A DNA stretch of 64,000 nucleotides from Archegozetes longisetosus (taxonomy: Eukaryota; Arthropoda; Arachnida; Sarcoptiformes; Trhypochthoniidae). Position numbers and translations under genes: made by a program. The stretch lies in assembly GCA_018873245.2 (NCBI GenBank), contig JAEMBT020000005.1:11296001-11360000 (forward strand), given 5' to 3'. The notes under the pieces were generated by a model that did not search any database, was not told the origin of the DNA, and was given only the letters and a program-made list of their open reading frames with translations. Positions 60,340-64,000 of this stretch are shown here, piece by piece (positions within the stretch are counted from its first letter, which is position 1; each line of letters begins with the position of its first letter).

Positions 60340-63300
60340 ATGGCGAAAGTATTGATCATAACTTTATCTCTTCTGTACTTTATTTTTGGATTGAGTTTTG
60401 CAGAATATTTGTCATTGGACGGCGATGAATGGACTGCAATCAGTCATAATAAATGTATTCAAAATCTGTTATTAGTATTTTATATAGCATTTTGCTACAT
60501 TATAGATAGTAATCACTCAATTGATTCTTTAATAGCTATTTCAGTAAAAGCAGCGGTTCCGGGAACTATATATTCAGATCTTCGTAGAAGTGGTGTTCTT
60601 AAAGAAGATATATATAATGAATACAATGATGTGAATTACAGATGGGTTTCATATGACAACTGGACATATGAGAGAACTTTTGAAGGTATTGTCATTTCAA
60701 ATATGTTTTGTGAAAAATACATTTAAAACTTTTAATTTATTGGAATAGTCGAGGCCTCACTTCTGAGTAAAGATGGTGTATATCTGGTGGCGAAAGGAAT
60801 CGACACGGTTAGCAGTATTTACATCAATGACAAACTGATTGGAACAACAGATAATATGTTTGTTAGATACAAGTTTGATGTCAAACAGACACTTAAAACT
60901 GGACAAAACAAGATTAGAATAGCTTTCGAGTCAGCAGTTCTCTACGCCAAAAGGCAATCAGAAATATATGAAAAAACGTACAATTATTCCGTACCACCAA
61001 GTATTCAAATTGTAATTTGATAATAATCTCACAGAATCATAACATTTTTTTTTTCTTAAAATAGATTGTACTGAAGGTGTACAAAATGGAGAGTGTCACC
61101 CTAATTATATCCGCAAAATGCAAGTGTCATTCAGCTGGGATTGGGTTAGAATTTACAATATTTTCTTTTTGAAATAAAAAATATAGCTTTATACAAAATA
61201 ATTCCTGAAATATTCAATATTTCTGAATCGAAATAAGAAATTTTCACATCTTTCTATTTAGTTAGTTATCATTAAAAATGAATCAGTGATTGAAAAATAT
61301 TAACTCAATAAATGATTGTTTTACTGAACAGAGTCCAGCCTTTCCCACACAAGGAATTTGGAAAAATATTGGTATCGAGGCATATAATAGTGTGATCTTA
61401 AGAGACGTCTCAGTTGAAACAACTCCTGATGGGAGAAACTCTTCTCAATGGATTCTTACAGTAACTGCACATTTAGAATCTGCGACTAAAAATGAGTTTA
61501 ACACCAGTTTCATCATTCATTTGGATGAACAAACATTAGTAGACAATGAAAATCATGAATTAAGCCCTGAAAGTGATAATACAGTTAAAGTCAAGTTTGT
61601 TATACCAATCGATACAATCAAAATCATTCCCTGGTTTCCGAACGGAGTCTCAGATAATACTCAAAAACTCTATAAACTGAATGTCACATTATATGATTCT
61701 AAAAGCAAAGAAGTCTCAACTAAAGTAATGAAAATAGGGTTTAGGAAAATAGAGTTAATACAAGAACCGGTAGAACCTGAAGGACTGACTTTCTATCTCA
61801 AAGTTAATGACAAACCATTTTTTGTGAAAGGCGCAAATTGGGCTCCAGCTAACATTTTGATCGAATCCATTAGCAAAGAATATGTAAGAAAACTTTTTGA
61901 ATCAGCTAAAGAGGCGAATATGAATATGTTGAGAGTCTCAGGTGCAGGAATCTATGAATTGGACTACTTCTATGAGTTGGCAGATGAGCTGGGAATTATG
62001 ATATGGCAAGAGTTCATGTTTGCCTGTGTTTTATACCCAACTGATCCAAATTTTTTAAAATCCGTTGACACAGAAGTTGTTCAGAATACTAGAAGTCTTC
62101 AGCATCACCCCTCAATAGCTATTTGGGGAGGTATGCGATAGTTTCAAATCAAAGTCGTTGTTATTAAGTTTAAATATCAAATTACTAATTACTTAGCTAA
62201 TTGTGAAGTCGAAGACGTAGTGGCCGATAAGTGGTTTCCACAAATCAAAACTGACGATACAATATATAAGAAAGATTATGTCAAACTTTATATCAATCAC
62301 GTGATAAAATTTGTTCAACAAGAAGACACTTCACGACCTATTGTAAGCTCGAGTCCTTCAAATGGTTTAGAGGAGGAGAAAGAGAACTGGGTCGCTAAAG
62401 ATCCTGACGACCTAAGATATGGTGATGTTCACTATTATAACTATGATGATCCTCTTTGGAATTGGAAAGTTTTCCCGAGCGCTAAGTTTGTCTCAGAATA
62501 TGGTTTTCAGTCCTATCCATCATTAGAAACTTTGTCTCAAGTTATCAAGGAAAGCGAATTAAGATATCCCATTAGTCCAATTATAGAACACCGTCAACAC
62601 CATCCAAACGGAACTAATGAAATGGAAAATCAAATTTGTAAGTTATCAGGACTTAATATTTTATGCATTTTAAATATAATTCTTATGTTTTTGTTTTTCA
62701 AAAGTTATAATGAGGTAAAACTTTTTTTCCTCAAGTGACTGATGTTCAGGATGAAAGATCACTTAAAAACTATAAATTTAATTAGCAGTTTAATATATGA
62801 TCCAATTGAAAAATTAAAATTTTTATCACTTGAAATATTTTAAGATAAACTTTTCTCGAATAGCTTACTACATGAAACTTCCATCAAATGGGGGAGTAGA
62901 CAGATTAAATGACTTGATATATTTATCACAAGTAACGCAAGCTATGGCTATAAAAACAGAGACAGAATTTTATAGGAGAAACCGAGAAATTGACCCAAAG
63001 ACTGGCAACGGATATACAATGGGAACAATTTATTGGCAATTTAATGACTTATGGCAGGCGCCCACTTGGGCCTCCATAGAGTTTGGGGGAAAATGGAAAT
63101 TATTGCACTCTTACGCTAAAAATTTCTACAAAAACCAATTGGTCTCACCATTTGAAGACACAAATGAGACACTCAAAGTATGTGTAAAAATAAAATACTT
63201 GATTATAGAAAATAGTTCAAAATTTGAGTATTGTTAATCTTCAAGTATTTCTAGAATTAAACCTCTGTTTCAATTTATATTTCAAATTATACTGTAAAAG

Positions 63301-63943
63301 GTAGCACTGGTCCGCGATGACTATTTGGGAAATTTGTCATTCAATTTATCAGTAAAAGTATATAAATGGTTATCACTTAAACCGGTCAATGAAATTAATG
63401 TTCAAGTTCAAACTCAAAGCTTCTCTTCAAAAATAGTTTATTCACATTCAATACCAGATTTATTAAAACAGTCTAATTGTGTCGATAGAAGTGAATGTGT
63501 TTTATTCATTCAGATCCAAAATTCAGAGCACAAATTAGAGGTAAATAAAAGTCTTAAATGATGTTAAATTTTTATAAACACTTATACTTAACCGAAAATT
63601 AATTTTTTTCTCTGAATTAAAGGCAAATAACTTCATGTTGTTATCAGAACCCAAAAATTCTAAAATGGTTAAACCGAATCTAAAATTGGTTGATGTGAAG
63701 CAAAAATCATATGATTTGAAGACAAATGAATATGTGTATGATATTATTCTGTCATCGGAAGCAGTCACACCATTCGTTTGTATGGATTTTAAACTGAACT
63801 CTAAAATAAGTGGTCGATTCCCTGACAACGGATTCTTTTTGTTTAACAGTCCAAAAATAATACAGTTTGAGACCAGTTCTAATGTAACTGTTCAACAAAT
63901 TAAAGATAATCTAACTTTCAAAACTTTAACAGATATTATGTAA
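60340..63943 (+). CDS. MANBA: Beta-mannosidase, glycoside hydrolase family 2
   Basis: Removes terminal beta-mannose from manno-oligosaccharides or N-glycan cores; lysosomal or secreted. Nine in-phase exons: 60340-60454, 60545-60685, 60749-61000, 61065-61144, 61332-62130, 62197-62637, 62864-63177, 63301-63540, 63623-63943; 900 residues, the usual family length. Signal peptide [21 protein letters not shown]. Order: jelly-roll ([17 protein letters not shown]), [32 protein letters not shown], the TIM barrel ([21 protein letters not shown]), nucleophile Glu563 in [27 protein letters not shown], and a C-terminal beta domain. Acid/base Glu466 sits in ANCEVE, where the family has NNENE, so the preceding Asn is Cys; WGGGIYE is SGAGIYE. 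The first intron (60455-60544, 90 bp) has no stop and preserves frame. The gene is otherwise undamaged. Confidence 0.93.
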
Positions 63944-64000
63944 AACGTTATCTAATTTTGACTCCTAATAAGTTAGTCAAACATTGTTATTTCATAAATA

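Overview
This window is AT-rich eukaryotic DNA with TATA boxes, GT-AG introns mostly of 50-100 bp, secreted and membrane proteins, and many DNA transposons. An ionotropic receptor, an NRF-6-type acyltransferase, an inhibitory-type serpin and a GH5 mannanase together point to an arthropod, most likely a mite or other chelicerate. That assignment is inferred from gene content only. I see no bacterial operon, rRNA or CRISPR.

Layout: 0-3.6 kb holds a four-unit 113-bp satellite and an unrecognised hydrophilic protein gene whose 5' half is broken at homopolymer runs. 3.6-6.1 kb is a dead hAT transposon containing a mariner derivative. 6.35-7.4 kb is a small DEDDh exonuclease-like gene. A second HTH-only mariner derivative lies at 8.3 kb. 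At 9.4-10.9 kb is a complete five-exon secreted endo-beta-mannanase (minus). 11.2-13.5 kb is a dead GTF2IRD2/ZBED-type hAT. 14.4-16.5 kb is an ionotropic receptor (minus). 16.7-18.8 kb is a mariner split by two further insertions. 19-33 kb is transposon-dominated and holds a receptor pseudogene, a Merlin element with an intact DDE core, a Tc1-like element and inverted-repeat MITEs. 33.4-35.3 kb is a four-exon sushi-domain membrane protein. 36.5-39.8 kb is a pogo-like MITE, a hAT-in-hAT nest and a dead Tc1. 41.1-42.3 kb is a secreted serpin (minus). 45.2-46.7 kb holds two foldback elements. 47.6-52.4 kb is an eleven-exon NRF-6-like acyltransferase. 53.7-56.2 kb holds two more foldbacks, one carrying a tRNA-like pol III promoter. 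59-64 kb holds a truncated beta-mannosidase remnant followed by a complete nine-exon GH2 beta-mannosidase.

Functional reading: the secreted GH5 mannanase and the secreted or lysosomal GH2 beta-mannosidase would form a two-step mannan-degrading pair on one 55-kb stretch (endo-cleavage, then release of mannose). The beta-mannosidase carries unusual substitutions around its catalytic residues. The receptor, serpin, sushi protein and acyltransferase are unrelated single genes.

Gene models were assembled by hand from splice sites, reading-frame phase and family motifs; exon coordinates are in the evidence. Transposons were called from terminal repeats, target-site duplications and transposase motifs. 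Nothing was checked by database search.
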